From positions 1-64,000 of the forward strand of contig CAWAJU010000010.1 in the NCBI GenBank assembly GCA_963782495.1: a stretch of DNA of 64,000 nt, given 5' to 3'. The notes under the pieces were generated by a model that saw only the letters and a program-made list of their open reading frames with translations, was not told where the DNA came from and did not search any database. Both the position numbers and the translations under genes were made by a program. Shown here one piece after another: positions 54,482 through 63,906 of the stretch. Position 1 is the first letter of the stretch, and each line of letters opens with the position of its first letter. Origin of the DNA: DASQBT01 sp963782495. GTDB taxonomy: Bacteria; Pseudomonadota; Gammaproteobacteria; Burkholderiales; Thiobacillaceae.

Positions 54482-55183
54482 TTAGTCGGGCTTCTGACAC
54501 GCGATCAGATAATTCACGTCCGTATCCGGGCCCAGCTTGTAGATCTTGGTCAGCGGGTTGTAGCTCATGCCGCTCAGGTCACGCAGTTCCAGGCCAGTCT
54601 CGCGGACCATGCGCGCCAGTTCGGCCGGCCGGAGGAACTTTGCATAGTCATGCGTGCCTTTGGGCAGAAGCTTTAGCAGATATTCGGCACCGATCACGGC
54701 GAACAGGTAGGACTTGGGGTTGCGGTTCAATGTGGAAAAGAACACCCAGCCGCCGGGCCTGGCCAGCGTGGCGCAGGCCTGGACAACGGAAGCTGGATCA
54801 GGGACGTGCTCGAGCATTTCCATGCAGGTGACGACGTCAAAGCCGGCCGGCTGTTCCTGCGCCAACTGTTCTGCCGGTAGTTGTTTATAGTCCACCGACA
54901 GGCCGGAGTCATACAGGTGCAGGCGGGCCACCTTGAGCGCCTTTTCCGCCATGTCCACGCCGGTGACAGCGGCGCCTTTGGCTGCCATGGATTCGGACAG
55001 GATGCCACCGCCGCAGCCGATATCCGCCGCCGTCTTATCGGCCAGGCCGCCGCAGTGGCGCTCGATCCAGGCAAGGCGCAGCGGGTTGATCTCGTGCAGC
55101 GGTTTGAATTCGGAATTGGGATCCCACCAGTGGTGGGCAAGTTCGGAGAATTTCTGAATTTCAGCGGAATCGACGTTGGTCAT
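54482..55183 (-). CDS. ubiG: Ubiquinone biosynthesis O-methyltransferase
   Basis: UbiG makes both O-methylations of ubiquinone. The 233-residue protein begins MTNVDSAEIQKFSELAHHWW and has the SAM motif AADIGCGGGILSESMAAKGA, GVDMAEKALKVARLH and VVTCMEMLEHVPDPASVV. The C-terminus has MSYNPLTKIYKLGPDTDVNY, typical of UbiG. It follows the mtaD-like gene on the same strand; the 22-base gap carries a short GAGGAGTTAGGAGTTGGGAG repeat. Confidence 0.96.
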   Translation of the reverse strand: MTNVDSAEIQKFSELAHHWWDPNSEFKPLHEINPLRLAWIERHCGGLADKTAADIGCGGGILSESMAAKGAAVTGVDMAEKALKVARLHLYDSGLSVDYKQLPAEQLAQEQPAGFDVVTCMEMLEHVPDPASVVQACATLARPGGWVFFSTLNRNPKSYLFAVIGAEYLLKLLPKGTHDYAKFLRPAELARMVRETGLELRDLSGMSYNPLTKIYKLGPDTDVNYLIACQKPD

Positions 55184-55205
55184 GACTTGAGTGAGCGGTG
55201 AGGAG

Positions 55206-56528
55206 TTAGGAGTTGGGAGTCGAGAGCTTTCCCGACCAGTACGCGGCGCGAGCTTTCAGGTCCATGGGATCCAGCTCGGTCAGTCGCCCATTATCCACCT
55301 TAAGCCGTCCGTCCACCCATACATGGCTGACCTGTTCCCTGCCGGCAACATAGACCAGGTGGGACAGGGGATCGAACACGGGTTGCAGTTCGAGACCGGA
55401 TAAATCCATCGCCACAATATCGGCGCGCTTGCCGGCCACCAGCGAACCGACCCGGTCCTCCAACCCCAGCGCTGTCGCGCCGCCCAGAGTGGCTGCCTGC
55501 AAAGCGGCGTGGGCGGGCAGTGCGGCGGCGTTGCCGGCCACACCTTTGGCCAGCAGGGCGGCCAGGCGCATTTCACCCAGCGCGTCCAGCCGGTTGTTGC
55601 TGGCGGCGCCATCGGTGCCGATCCCGACATTGATGCCGGCATCCAGCATCCGCGCCACATTAGGCAGGCCCGAAGCGAGCTTGAGATTGGAACCGGGACA
55701 ATGCGCAACATGGCAACCGTGGCGCGCCAGCATATCGATTTCGGGTTCGCTCAAGTGAATGGCATGGACGCCGATGAAACCCGGCCCAAGCAGGCCAAGT
55801 CGCGCCAGCCGCTCGATCGGGCGGACTCCATAGCGGGTTTCGCTGTGGGCGATTTCTGCCAATGTTTCATGCAGATGGCAGTGAATGGGCGCACCGATCT
55901 GTCCAGTCAGGGTCGCGAGTTGACGGAAACTTTCGTCGCCGACCGTGTAAGGCGCATGCGGGGCGAAGCAGAAGGAAAGCGTCGCTTCGCCCTTGTACTG
56001 GTCGCGGCACGCCAGTCCCTTGGCCAGGTAGTCCGGGCCGTCGCTGGCGTAGGGGGTGGGCAGGTCCATGACGATCATCCCGATCGCGGCCCGCATGCCG
56101 CATTCCAGCACAGCATCGGCCGCAGCATCGGGGAAGAAATACATGTCGTTGAAACAGGTGATGCCGCCGCGGAGCATTTCCGCACAGGCCAAGAGTGTTC
56201 CGTCCGCGACGAAATGATTTGAGACATGGGCCCGTTCAGCGGGCCATATGTGACCTTCCAGCCAGTCCATCAACGGCAGGTCGTCGGCAAAGCCGCGCAA
56301 CAATGTCATCGCGGCGTGGGTGTGCAGGTTGACGAGCCCGGGAATCAGGGCGTGCCGGGGCAAGCTGAATGTTTGCTCCGCAGCATAGCGCGTGCGCGCC
56401 TCTGCAACGGGCAGCACATCCAATATTGCACCGTTCTGGATGGCGAGGGCGTGGTGGGCGAGCACGCCTGGCGGCTCCACGGGGATGAGCCAGCGAGGAA
56501 TGATCAGGGTGTCGATGGGCTGCGGCAT
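55206..56528 (-). CDS. mtaD: MTA/SAH deaminase-type amidohydrolase
   Basis: This 440-residue metal-dependent hydrolase is of the TRZ/ATZ family. The family member MtaD deaminates 5'-methylthioadenosine and S-adenosylhomocysteine, which fits its place beside ubiG, a SAM-dependent enzyme that makes SAH. Metal ligands are visible in LIPGLVNLHTHAAMTLLRGF, CHLHETLAEI, HAIHLSEPEIDMLA and IGTDGAASNNRLD. The C-terminal five residues lie in a simple tandem sequence. The product is likely S-inosylhomocysteine or the MTA equivalent, but this assignment is by family. Confidence 0.88.
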   Translation of the reverse strand: MPQPIDTLIIPRWLIPVEPPGVLAHHALAIQNGAILDVLPVAEARTRYAAEQTFSLPRHALIPGLVNLHTHAAMTLLRGFADDLPLMDWLEGHIWPAERAHVSNHFVADGTLLACAEMLRGGITCFNDMYFFPDAAADAVLECGMRAAIGMIVMDLPTPYASDGPDYLAKGLACRDQYKGEATLSFCFAPHAPYTVGDESFRQLATLTGQIGAPIHCHLHETLAEIAHSETRYGVRPIERLARLGLLGPGFIGVHAIHLSEPEIDMLARHGCHVAHCPGSNLKLASGLPNVARMLDAGINVGIGTDGAASNNRLDALGEMRLAALLAKGVAGNAAALPAHAALQAATLGGATALGLEDRVGSLVAGKRADIVAMDLSGLELQPVFDPLSHLVYVAGREQVSHVWVDGRLKVDNGRLTELDPMDLKARAAYWSGKLSTPNS

Positions 56529-56820
56529 GGCGACGATTGTAGTCTGAATGGGGAAGCCTTGAAAAAGCCAAAGGGCGTCGTCGTGAGGCCGAGGGCCGTG
56601 ATATCCATCGCGAGCCAGAAGGTTGCGGTGATACAGAAGGCTGAAGGCGGCGTTTGTGTGGCCGGTCTTGACCGGATTACCCTGTTCCGCGACGCTGCGC
56701 GCGCGGCCATACGCTGAACCTCTGTTCGCGATGACTATGTGATTGGCGGTGGGTTATGGCGCCTCGGAAGGGAGGGCGTCCATGTTAGAATTATGGCCTT
56801 TTAGTCTGCTGTTTTCCCCT

Positions 56821-59376
56821 ATGGAACAATTCGCCAAGGAAACGCTTCCGGTCAGCCTGGAAGAAGAAATGCGCCGCTCCTATCTCGATTATGCGATGAG
56901 CGTGATCGTGGGACGGGCCCTGCCGGACGTGCGCGACGGCTTGAAGCCGGTGCACCGCCGGGTGCTGTTCGCGATGAGCGAACTGGGCAACGACTGGAAC
57001 AAGGCATACAAGAAATCGGCCCGTATCGTGGGCGATGTCATCGGCAAATACCACCCGCACGGCGACACGGCGGTGTACGACACCATCGTGCGCATGGCGC
57101 AGGATTTCTCCCTGCGCTATCCCCTGATCGACGGACAGGGCAACTTCGGCTCGGTTGACGGCGACAACGCGGCGGCCATGCGTTACACCGAAATCCGCAT
57201 GGCCAAGATCGCCCACGAGTTGCTGGCGGACATCGAAAAGGAGACGGTCGACTTCGGTCCCAACTACGACGGTTCGGAGCACGAGCCGCTGGTGCTGCCG
57301 GCCAAGATTCCCAACCTGCTGATCAATGGATCGTCGGGTATCGCGGTGGGCATGGCCACCAATATTCCCCCGCACAACCTCACCGAAGTCTGCGATGCGC
57401 TGGCGGTCCTGCTCAAGAATCCAGATACCACCATCGACGAGTTGATCGAGATCGTGCCGGCGCCGGATTTCCCCACCGCGGGCATCATCTACGGCACCAC
57501 CGGGGTAAAGGATGGCTACCGCACAGGCCGCGGCCGGGTGGTGATGCGCGCCACCTGCCATGTCGAGGACGTCGACAAGGGCGGCGGCAAGCAGGCGATC
57601 ATCATCGACGAGCTGCCGTATCAGGTGAACAAGGCCAATTTGCTGATCAAGATTGGCGAATTGGTGCGCGACAAGCAGATCGACGGGATCGCCGATTTGC
57701 GCGACGAATCCGACAAGTCTGGGATGCGCGTCTACATCGAACTCAAACGCGGCGAAAACGCCGACGTGATCCTCAACAATCTGTACAAGCAGACGCAGAT
57801 GCAGGACACCTTCGGCATGAACATGGTCGCGCTGGTCGACGGGCAACCCAGGCTGCTGAACCTGAAGGACATGCTGGATGCATTCCTGCGCCATCGGCGC
57901 GAGGTCATCACCCGGCGCACCGTCTTCGAACTCAAGAAGGCGCGTGATCGCGGCCACATCCTCGAAGGCTTGGCGGTGGCGCTGGCCAACGTGGATGAAA
58001 TCATCCGCATCATCAAGGCGTCCGAAACCCCGGCGATCGCCAAGGAGCAATTGCTCGCGAAAGCCTGGCGCTCGGCCTTGGTGGAAGAGATGCTCGCCCG
58101 CGTGAACCCGGATTTCTCCCGTCCCATTGGGCTGGGCGCCCAATTCGGTTTGCACACCGACGGCTATCATCTGTCCGAAGTCCAGGCCCAGCGCATTCTG
58201 GAAATGCAGCTGCAGCGCCTGACCAATCTGGAACAGGACAAGATCACCGGCGAGTACAAGGAGATCATGGAGCGCATTGCCGACCTGCTCGACATCCTCG
58301 CCAATCCGTCGCGTATCACGGCGATCATCGGCGAGGAACTGGCCGAGATCAAAGCCCAGTTCGGCGACAAGCGGCGCTCGGTCATCGTCGAAAATGCCCA
58401 GGATCTGAGCATGGAAGACCTGATCGCACCCGAGGACATGGTGGTGACGCTCTCGCATGCCGGTTACATCAAGACCCAGCCGCTGGATGATTATCGGGCG
58501 CAGAAGCGCGGCGGACGCGGCAAGCAGGCTGCGGGCACGCGCGAAGACGACTTCATCGAGCGCCTGTTCGTCGCCAATACCCACGACTATATCCTGTGCT
58601 TCTCCAACCGCGGGCGGCTCTACTGGCTCAAGGTCTACAACGTGCCGCAGGGCGGTCGCGGCAGCCGCGGCAAGCCCATCGTCAACATGCTGCCCCTGAC
58701 CGAGGGCGAAAGGATCAACACCCTGATGCCGGTCAAGGCCTTCGACGACGACCACTATGTCTTCATGGCGACGGCCAATGGCATCGTCAAGAAAACCCCG
58801 CTGTCCGAATTCTCCCGTCCGCGTTCGGCCGGCATTATCGCAGTGGGGTTGGATGACGAGGATTACCTGATCGGCGCTGCCATCACCGACGGCAAGCACG
58901 ACGTGATGCTGTTCTCCAACGGCGGCAAGGCGGTGCGCTTCGACGAGAACGACGTGCGCCCGATGGGCCGCACCGCGCGCGGCGTGATCGGCATGCGCCT
59001 GGGCAAGGGCCAGCAGGTCATTTCGCTCCTGGTGGCAGAAGATGAAACCGACTCGGTGCTGACCGCGACCGAAAACGGCTACGGCAAGCGCACTTCGATT
59101 GTCGAATATACTCGCCATGCGCGCGCCACCCAGGGCATGATCGCGATCCAGACCACGGCGCGCAATGGCAAGGTGGTGGCCGCGACCCTGGTCAAGGAAG
59201 ACGACGAGATCATGCTGATCGCCACCGGCGGCGTGCTGATCCGCACCCGCGTGAAGGAAATTCGCGAGATGGGTCGCTCCACCCAGGGCGTCACCTTGAT
59301 CAACCTGGACGACGGGGAAAAGCTCGCCGGTCTGGAAAAAGTGGTTGAAACCGAAGAAACCGAGCCCCCGGTGTAA
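56821..59376 (+). CDS. gyrA: DNA gyrase subunit A
   Basis: GyrA carries the DNA-breaking Tyr of gyrase. The 851-residue protein begins MEQFAKETLPVSLEEEMRRS; an upstream frame to 56743 has no family support. The active-site Tyr is residue 122 in AAMRYTEIRM. In the quinolone-determining region the key residues are T83 and D87 (HPHGDTAVYD); Thr at 83 is seen in other genera such as Pseudomonas. The C-terminal domain has the GyrA box QKRGGRGKQAAG near residues 561-572, and further blades. It begins the gyrA-serC-serA-pheA-hisC-tyrA block. Confidence 0.97.
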   Translation: MEQFAKETLPVSLEEEMRRSYLDYAMSVIVGRALPDVRDGLKPVHRRVLFAMSELGNDWNKAYKKSARIVGDVIGKYHPHGDTAVYDTIVRMAQDFSLRYPLIDGQGNFGSVDGDNAAAMRYTEIRMAKIAHELLADIEKETVDFGPNYDGSEHEPLVLPAKIPNLLINGSSGIAVGMATNIPPHNLTEVCDALAVLLKNPDTTIDELIEIVPAPDFPTAGIIYGTTGVKDGYRTGRGRVVMRATCHVEDVDKGGGKQAIIIDELPYQVNKANLLIKIGELVRDKQIDGIADLRDESDKSGMRVYIELKRGENADVILNNLYKQTQMQDTFGMNMVALVDGQPRLLNLKDMLDAFLRHRREVITRRTVFELKKARDRGHILEGLAVALANVDEIIRIIKASETPAIAKEQLLAKAWRSALVEEMLARVNPDFSRPIGLGAQFGLHTDGYHLSEVQAQRILEMQLQRLTNLEQDKITGEYKEIMERIADLLDILANPSRITAIIGEELAEIKAQFGDKRRSVIVENAQDLSMEDLIAPEDMVVTLSHAGYIKTQPLDDYRAQKRGGRGKQAAGTREDDFIERLFVANTHDYILCFSNRGRLYWLKVYNVPQGGRGSRGKPIVNMLPLTEGERINTLMPVKAFDDDHYVFMATANGIVKKTPLSEFSRPRSAGIIAVGLDDEDYLIGAAITDGKHDVMLFSNGGKAVRFDENDVRPMGRTARGVIGMRLGKGQQVISLLVAEDETDSVLTATENGYGKRTSIVEYTRHARATQGMIAIQTTARNGKVVAATLVKEDDEIMLIATGGVLIRTRVKEIREMGRSTQGVTLINLDDGEKLAGLEKVVETEETEPPV

Positions 59377-59424
59377 GGCCGGGGATTCATGCAGCAAATC
59401 GATAAATCATCAGGCGAAATCATC

Positions 59425-60504
59425 ATGACCATCTACAATTTTTCCGCCGGTCCGGCGGTGCTCCCCAAGGAAGTCCTGTTGCAAGCGCAAGCTGAGCTGC
59501 CCGACTGGCACGGCTCCGGAATGTCGGTGATGGAAATGTCCCACCGCGGCAAGGAATTCATGGGTATCGCTGCCCAGGCTGAAGCCGACCTACGCGAATT
59601 GCTGAACATTCCCGGCAACTACAAGGTGTTGTTCCTGCAGGGAGGCGCCTCCAGCCAGTTCGCCATGGTGCCGATGAATCTGCTGCGCGGTAAGGGCGGC
59701 GCGGATTATCTCAATACCGGCGAGTGGTCGAAGAAGGCGATCAAGGAAGCGAAAAAATTCTGCAGCGTGAACGTGGTGGCGAGCAGCGAGGACAAGAATT
59801 TCTCCTACGCACCGCCGCAAAGTGCTTGGAAGCTGGACCCCAACGCCGCCTATGTGCACTACACGCCGAATGAAACCATTGGTGGCGTGGAAATCTTCTG
59901 GACTCCGCAAACAGGTGAGATTCCATTGGTGGCGGACATGTCGTCCACCATACTTTCCCGGCCGATTGATGTTACACGCTATGGCGTGATATATGCCGGC
60001 GCGCAAAAGAACATCGGCCCGGCTGGACTCACCATCGTCATCGTGCGTGAGGACCTCATCGGCCAGACCGTGGCCGGCACGCCGACCATGTTCGACTACA
60101 AGACCCATGCCGACAACGAGTCCATGTACAACACGCCGCCGACTTATGGCATGTACGTGGCAGGCCTTGTGTTCCAGGCGCTCAAGAAGCATGGCGGGCT
60201 GGCGGGGATGGAAAAGATCAATGTTGAAAAAGCCAACATGCTGTACGACTACCTGGACAGCACCAGCTTCTACCATTCACCCGTGGCGAAGGAAAATCGC
60301 TCGCGCATGAACATCCCCTTCACCCTGAAAGATGCCGCGCTGGACGAAGCCTTCCTGAAAGGCGCCAAGGAACGCAGCTTGCTGCAGCTCAAGGGTCACC
60401 GCTCGGTGGGCGGCATGCGCGCCTCCATCTACAACGCCATGCCGAAAGAGGGCGTGATGGCGCTGGTCGATTACATGAAAGCATTCGAGAAACAAAATGG
60501 CTAA
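59425..60504 (+). CDS. serC: Phosphoserine aminotransferase
   Basis: SerC converts 3-phosphohydroxypyruvate to phosphoserine and also serves pyridoxal phosphate synthesis. The 359-residue protein begins MTIYNFSAGPAVLPKEVLLQ at ATG 59425; an ATG at 59389 adds 12 residues not usual for the family. The PLP lysine is in YAGAQKNIGPAGLTIVIVRE, and VHYTPNETIGGVEIFW is also conserved. It overlaps the PGDH gene by eight bases. Confidence 0.97.
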   Translation: MTIYNFSAGPAVLPKEVLLQAQAELPDWHGSGMSVMEMSHRGKEFMGIAAQAEADLRELLNIPGNYKVLFLQGGASSQFAMVPMNLLRGKGGADYLNTGEWSKKAIKEAKKFCSVNVVASSEDKNFSYAPPQSAWKLDPNAAYVHYTPNETIGGVEIFWTPQTGEIPLVADMSSTILSRPIDVTRYGVIYAGAQKNIGPAGLTIVIVREDLIGQTVAGTPTMFDYKTHADNESMYNTPPTYGMYVAGLVFQALKKHGGLAGMEKINVEKANMLYDYLDSTSFYHSPVAKENRSRMNIPFTLKDAALDEAFLKGAKERSLLQLKGHRSVGGMRASIYNAMPKEGVMALVDYMKAFEKQNG

Positions 60505-61672
60505 AGCCTACCGCATCCAGACTCTCAACAAGATTTCCAGCCGCGGCCTGGCCCGGCTGCCGGCCAATTACGAAGTCGGCGACGCCATTGCCAATCCCGA
60601 TGCGATCCTGGTTCGCTCCGCCAACATGCACGAGCTGGATATTCCTGGAACTGTGCGGGCTATCGGCCGGGCCGGCGCGGGCACCAACAATATTCCAGTC
60701 GCCAAAATGAGCGCACGCGGCGTGCCGGTATTCAATGCCCCAGGCGCCAATGCCAACGCGGTCAAGGAACTGGTGGTGGCCGGCCTGCTGATGGGTGCGC
60801 GCAATTTGATTCCGGCGATCAACTTTGCCGGCAGCGTGAATGGCAGCGACGAGGACATGCACAAGGCCGTGGAAGCGGGCAAGAAAAATTTTGCTGGCAT
60901 CGAACTGCCCGGCCGCACCCTGGGACTGATCGGGCTGGGCGCGATTGGTTCTCTGGTCGCTGACGTGGCCATCAGGATGGGCATGAATGTCATCGGCTTC
61001 GATCCGGCCATCACGGTGGACGCGGCCTGGCGCCTGCCGTCGAGCGTCAAGAAGGCCGGTTCGGTGGAAGAGGTGGTAAGGAGCGCCGATTTCATTTCCC
61101 TGCATGTGCCGCTGATCGACGCCACGCGCAACCTGATCAATACCCAGCGCGTGGCGCTGATGAAACCGGGTGCGGTGCTGCTCAATTTCGCGCGCGAGGG
61201 CGTGGTCGACAACGCGGCGGTGGTGGCGGCGTTGGACGAGAAACGGATGCGCGCCTACATCTGCGATTTTCCTGCCAATGCCCTGAAGGGCCGCCCCGAT
61301 GTGGTGACGCTGCCGCACCTGGGCGCGTCCACCGAAGAGGCGGAAGAGAATTGCGCGGTGATGGTGGCGGAACAGGTTTCGGATTATCTGGAAAACGGCA
61401 ACATCCTCAACGCGGTCAATTTTCCCAATGTCCATATGGATCGGGAATCGGGTTATCGGGTCGCAATCGCAAATTCCAACGTGCCCAACATGCTGGGGCA
61501 GATTTCCACCGCCATGGCCGAGTCCGAGCTCAACATCCACAACATGCTCAACATGTCCAAGGGCGACATGGCCTATACCCTGGTCGACGTGGACAGCGCG
61601 GTCGGCGACGCAGTGCTCGACAAGCTGCGCGCCATAAAGGGCGTGCTCAATGTTCGTTACCTGCCTGCATGA
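60497..61672 (+). CDS. serA: D-3-phosphoglycerate dehydrogenase (ACT-domain type)
   Basis: This enzyme feeds SerC with 3-phosphohydroxypyruvate. The 391-residue protein has NAD-binding LGLIGLGAIGSLVADVA near residue 142, catalytic Arg in LLNFAREGVVDNAAV and His in VTLPHLGASTEEAEENC. The expected Glu of the relay, in the FPxE segment, appears to be Asn here (CDFPANALKG). An ACT domain fills the C-terminus (GYRVAIANSNVPNMLGQIST). It overlaps both serC (8 bases) and pheA (ATGA), so it is in the same operon. PGDH is more likely than another 2-hydroxyacid dehydrogenase. Confidence 0.9.
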   Translation: MAKAYRIQTLNKISSRGLARLPANYEVGDAIANPDAILVRSANMHELDIPGTVRAIGRAGAGTNNIPVAKMSARGVPVFNAPGANANAVKELVVAGLLMGARNLIPAINFAGSVNGSDEDMHKAVEAGKKNFAGIELPGRTLGLIGLGAIGSLVADVAIRMGMNVIGFDPAITVDAAWRLPSSVKKAGSVEEVVRSADFISLHVPLIDATRNLINTQRVALMKPGAVLLNFAREGVVDNAAVVAALDEKRMRAYICDFPANALKGRPDVVTLPHLGASTEEAEENCAVMVAEQVSDYLENGNILNAVNFPNVHMDRESGYRVAIANSNVPNMLGQISTAMAESELNIHNMLNMSKGDMAYTLVDVDSAVGDAVLDKLRAIKGVLNVRYLPA

Positions 61673-62781
61673 GTGACGAGCTCATCCGTCTGCGCAACCA
61701 GATCGATGCCATAGACAGCAAGCTGCTCGAGCTGCTGCTGGAGAGGGCTCGTCTGGCGCAGGCGGTTGGACAACTAAAAAATGGCGAGGGCATCTACCGC
61801 GCCGAACGTGAGGCGCAAGTGGTGCGCCGCATGCGCGACACCAATACCGGACCGCTGTCCGGCGAGACGATCGAGCGCCTGTTCCGCGAGATCATGTCGG
61901 CTTGTCGCGATCTTGAACAGCATCTGCGCATCGCTTATCTTGGACCGCAAGGCACGTTCAGCCAAGCTGCTGTGCACAAGCACTTCGGCCGTGCCATAGG
62001 CGATATGCCCTGCACGACCATCGACGAAGCCTTCCGCGCGGTCGAAACCGGCAAGGCGGATTACTGCGTGGTGCCGGTGGAGAATTCAAGCGAAGGCGCG
62101 GTGTCGCGTACCCTGGATCTGATCGTCGGTTCGCCGCTCAAGGTGTGCGGCGAGGTTTATCTGCCCGTCCACCAGCACCTTCTCCGCAAACTGACCGCAC
62201 CCGGTGGGAGCGAGGCGACGGGAGCGGATTCTGAGCCTCATCTGGAGGGCATCGGCCGGGTCTATGGTCACGCCCAGTCCTTGGGCCAGTGCCAGAATTG
62301 GCTGAACAAACATCTGCCCAATGCACAGCGCGTGTCGGTCACCAGCAATGCGGAAGGCGCCCGCCTCGCGGCGGAGGATGCGAATGCGGCTGCGCTGGCG
62401 GGTGAGGCGGCGGCGGAGATCTATGGTCTGGCGATGATCGCCACGCGCATCGAGGACGAGCCCAACAATACCACCCGGTTTCTGGTGTTGTCGTGTGAGG
62501 ATGCCGCTCCCTCAGGCAGGGACAAGACCTCTCTCGTGCTGTCGATTCCCAATCGACCGGGGGCGCTGGTGGAATTGCTCAAGCCTTTCGCGGCGGCAGG
62601 CGTTTCGATGACCAAACTTGAATCGCGACCGGCCCGCCAAGGCAACTGGGAATATCTATTCTTTGTCGATTGCGAAGGTCATCGGCAGGATGCCAAGGTC
62701 GCGGCCGTGCTTGCCGATGTGAGCGGCAAGGCGGCCATGCTCAAAGTGCTGGGATCATATCCGTCCGCAGTGAATCCCTAG
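61669..62781 (+). CDS. pheA: P-protein: chorismate mutase-prephenate dehydratase
   Basis: PheA converts chorismate to prephenate and on to phenylpyruvate. The 370-residue protein has an AroQ-type mutase domain (MSDELIRLRNQIDAIDSKLL, residues 1-90), a prephenate dehydratase domain (IAYLGPQGTFSQAAVHKHFG; VVPVENSSEGAVSRTLDL; ARIED segment DEPNNTTRFLVLS) and a C-terminal ACT domain (LSIPNRPGALVELLKPFAAA, KLESRPARQGNWEYLFFVD). ATG 61669 overlaps the serA stop; a longer frame from 61351 lies inside serA. An ESRP motif in the ACT domain is the phenylalanine-binding site. Confidence 0.96.
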   Translation: MSDELIRLRNQIDAIDSKLLELLLERARLAQAVGQLKNGEGIYRAEREAQVVRRMRDTNTGPLSGETIERLFREIMSACRDLEQHLRIAYLGPQGTFSQAAVHKHFGRAIGDMPCTTIDEAFRAVETGKADYCVVPVENSSEGAVSRTLDLIVGSPLKVCGEVYLPVHQHLLRKLTAPGGSEATGADSEPHLEGIGRVYGHAQSLGQCQNWLNKHLPNAQRVSVTSNAEGARLAAEDANAAALAGEAAAEIYGLAMIATRIEDEPNNTTRFLVLSCEDAAPSGRDKTSLVLSIPNRPGALVELLKPFAAAGVSMTKLESRPARQGNWEYLFFVDCEGHRQDAKVAAVLADVSGKAAMLKVLGSYPSAVNP

Positions 62782-62790
62782 CATAGCGCG

Positions 62791-63906
62791 ATGATGATCT
62801 GCGATCCCTGCGAGCAGGCCCCGGCCAATATCCGCGCCATCGCAGCCTATTTGCCGGGCAAACCCATTTCCGAACTGGCACGCGAACTGGGCCTCGCGGA
62901 ACAGATCATCGTCAAGCTCGCGTCCAACGAGAACCCGCTGGGTGCGAGTCCAAGAGGACTGGCCGCGGCTGAAGCATCGCTCGCCGACATCGCCCGTTAT
63001 CCGGATGGCAGCGGCTTCGAGCTGAAGGCCGCGTTGAGCCGCAAGTTCGGCATCGAAACGGACCGTATCGTGTTGGGGAACGGGTCCAACGACGTACTCG
63101 AACTGGCGGCCCGCGCTTTTCTTGCGCCCGGAGCCTCGGCGGTCTATTCGCAGCATGCCTTTGCTGTCTATCCGCTGGCAGTACAGGCGGCCGGCGCGAC
63201 CGGGATTGCGACACGTGCAAGGGATTACGGCCATGACATCGTCGCGATGGCCACCGCGCTGCGCAATGACAGCAGGATGGTGTTCATCGCAAACCCCAAC
63301 AATCCCACAGGCACCTTGTTGTCGAATGCAGACCTCGAGGGGTTCCTGAATGAAGTACCGCGCCACGTGGTGGTCGTGTTGGATGAGGCTTACGGCGAAT
63401 ACCTGCCGCCCGAGGAGCAGTCACGGGCGCTGCAATGGCTGGAGCAGTTTCCCAATCTGGTTGTGACCCGGACCTTTTCCAAGGCCTATGGACTGGCCGG
63501 TTTGCGCGTGGGCTATGCACTGGCCAGCTCAGGCATTGCCGATCTGATGAACCGGGTGCGCCAGCCGTTCAATGTCAGCACTCCGGCGCTGGCTGCAGCC
63601 ACGGCGGCCCTGGATGACCGCGAGTTCCTCGAACGCAGCTATGCGTTGAACCGGCTGGGCATGAAACAGTTCGTACAGGGTTTGGAAGAACTGGGGTTGG
63701 TCATCATTCCGTCCGCAGGCAACTTTATCAGCGTAAGAGTTGGGCCGGCGCTGACCGTGTTTCGGGCCTTATTGAGGCGAGGCGTGATCGTGCGGCCGAT
63801 CGTGAACTATGGCATGCCGGAACATCTGCGTATCAGCATTGGCCTGGCACAGGAAAACGCCAAATGCCTGCTTGCGTTGGAGGAGGCGTTAAGAGAATGC
63901 CGTTGA
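62791..63906 (+). CDS. hisC: Histidinol-phosphate/aromatic aminotransferase
   Basis: This 371-residue PLP enzyme has the HisC patterns KLASNENPLGASPRGLAA, LGNGSNDVLELAARAFLAPG, FIANPNNPTGTLL and the PLP lysine in TRTFSKAYGLAGLRVGYAL. Its place between pheA and tyrA suggests a role in phenylalanine or tyrosine synthesis as well as histidine. It begins nine bases after pheA and overlaps tyrA by ten bases. Confidence 0.93.
   Translation: MMICDPCEQAPANIRAIAAYLPGKPISELARELGLAEQIIVKLASNENPLGASPRGLAAAEASLADIARYPDGSGFELKAALSRKFGIETDRIVLGNGSNDVLELAARAFLAPGASAVYSQHAFAVYPLAVQAAGATGIATRARDYGHDIVAMATALRNDSRMVFIANPNNPTGTLLSNADLEGFLNEVPRHVVVVLDEAYGEYLPPEEQSRALQWLEQFPNLVVTRTFSKAYGLAGLRVGYALASSGIADLMNRVRQPFNVSTPALAAATAALDDREFLERSYALNRLGMKQFVQGLEELGLVIIPSAGNFISVRVGPALTVFRALLRRGVIVRPIVNYGMPEHLRISIGLAQENAKCLLALEEALRECR

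Noticed and set aside
55184..55225. GAGGAGTTAGGAGTTGGGAG tandem sequence between ubiG and the mtaD-like gene
   Set aside because: This is a simple repeat commonly seen in intergenic DNA; it adds a few residues to the deaminase end but no structure of note.
56791..59397. 868-residue minus-strand frame
   Set aside because: It is antisense to gyrA and is an artefact of high GC.
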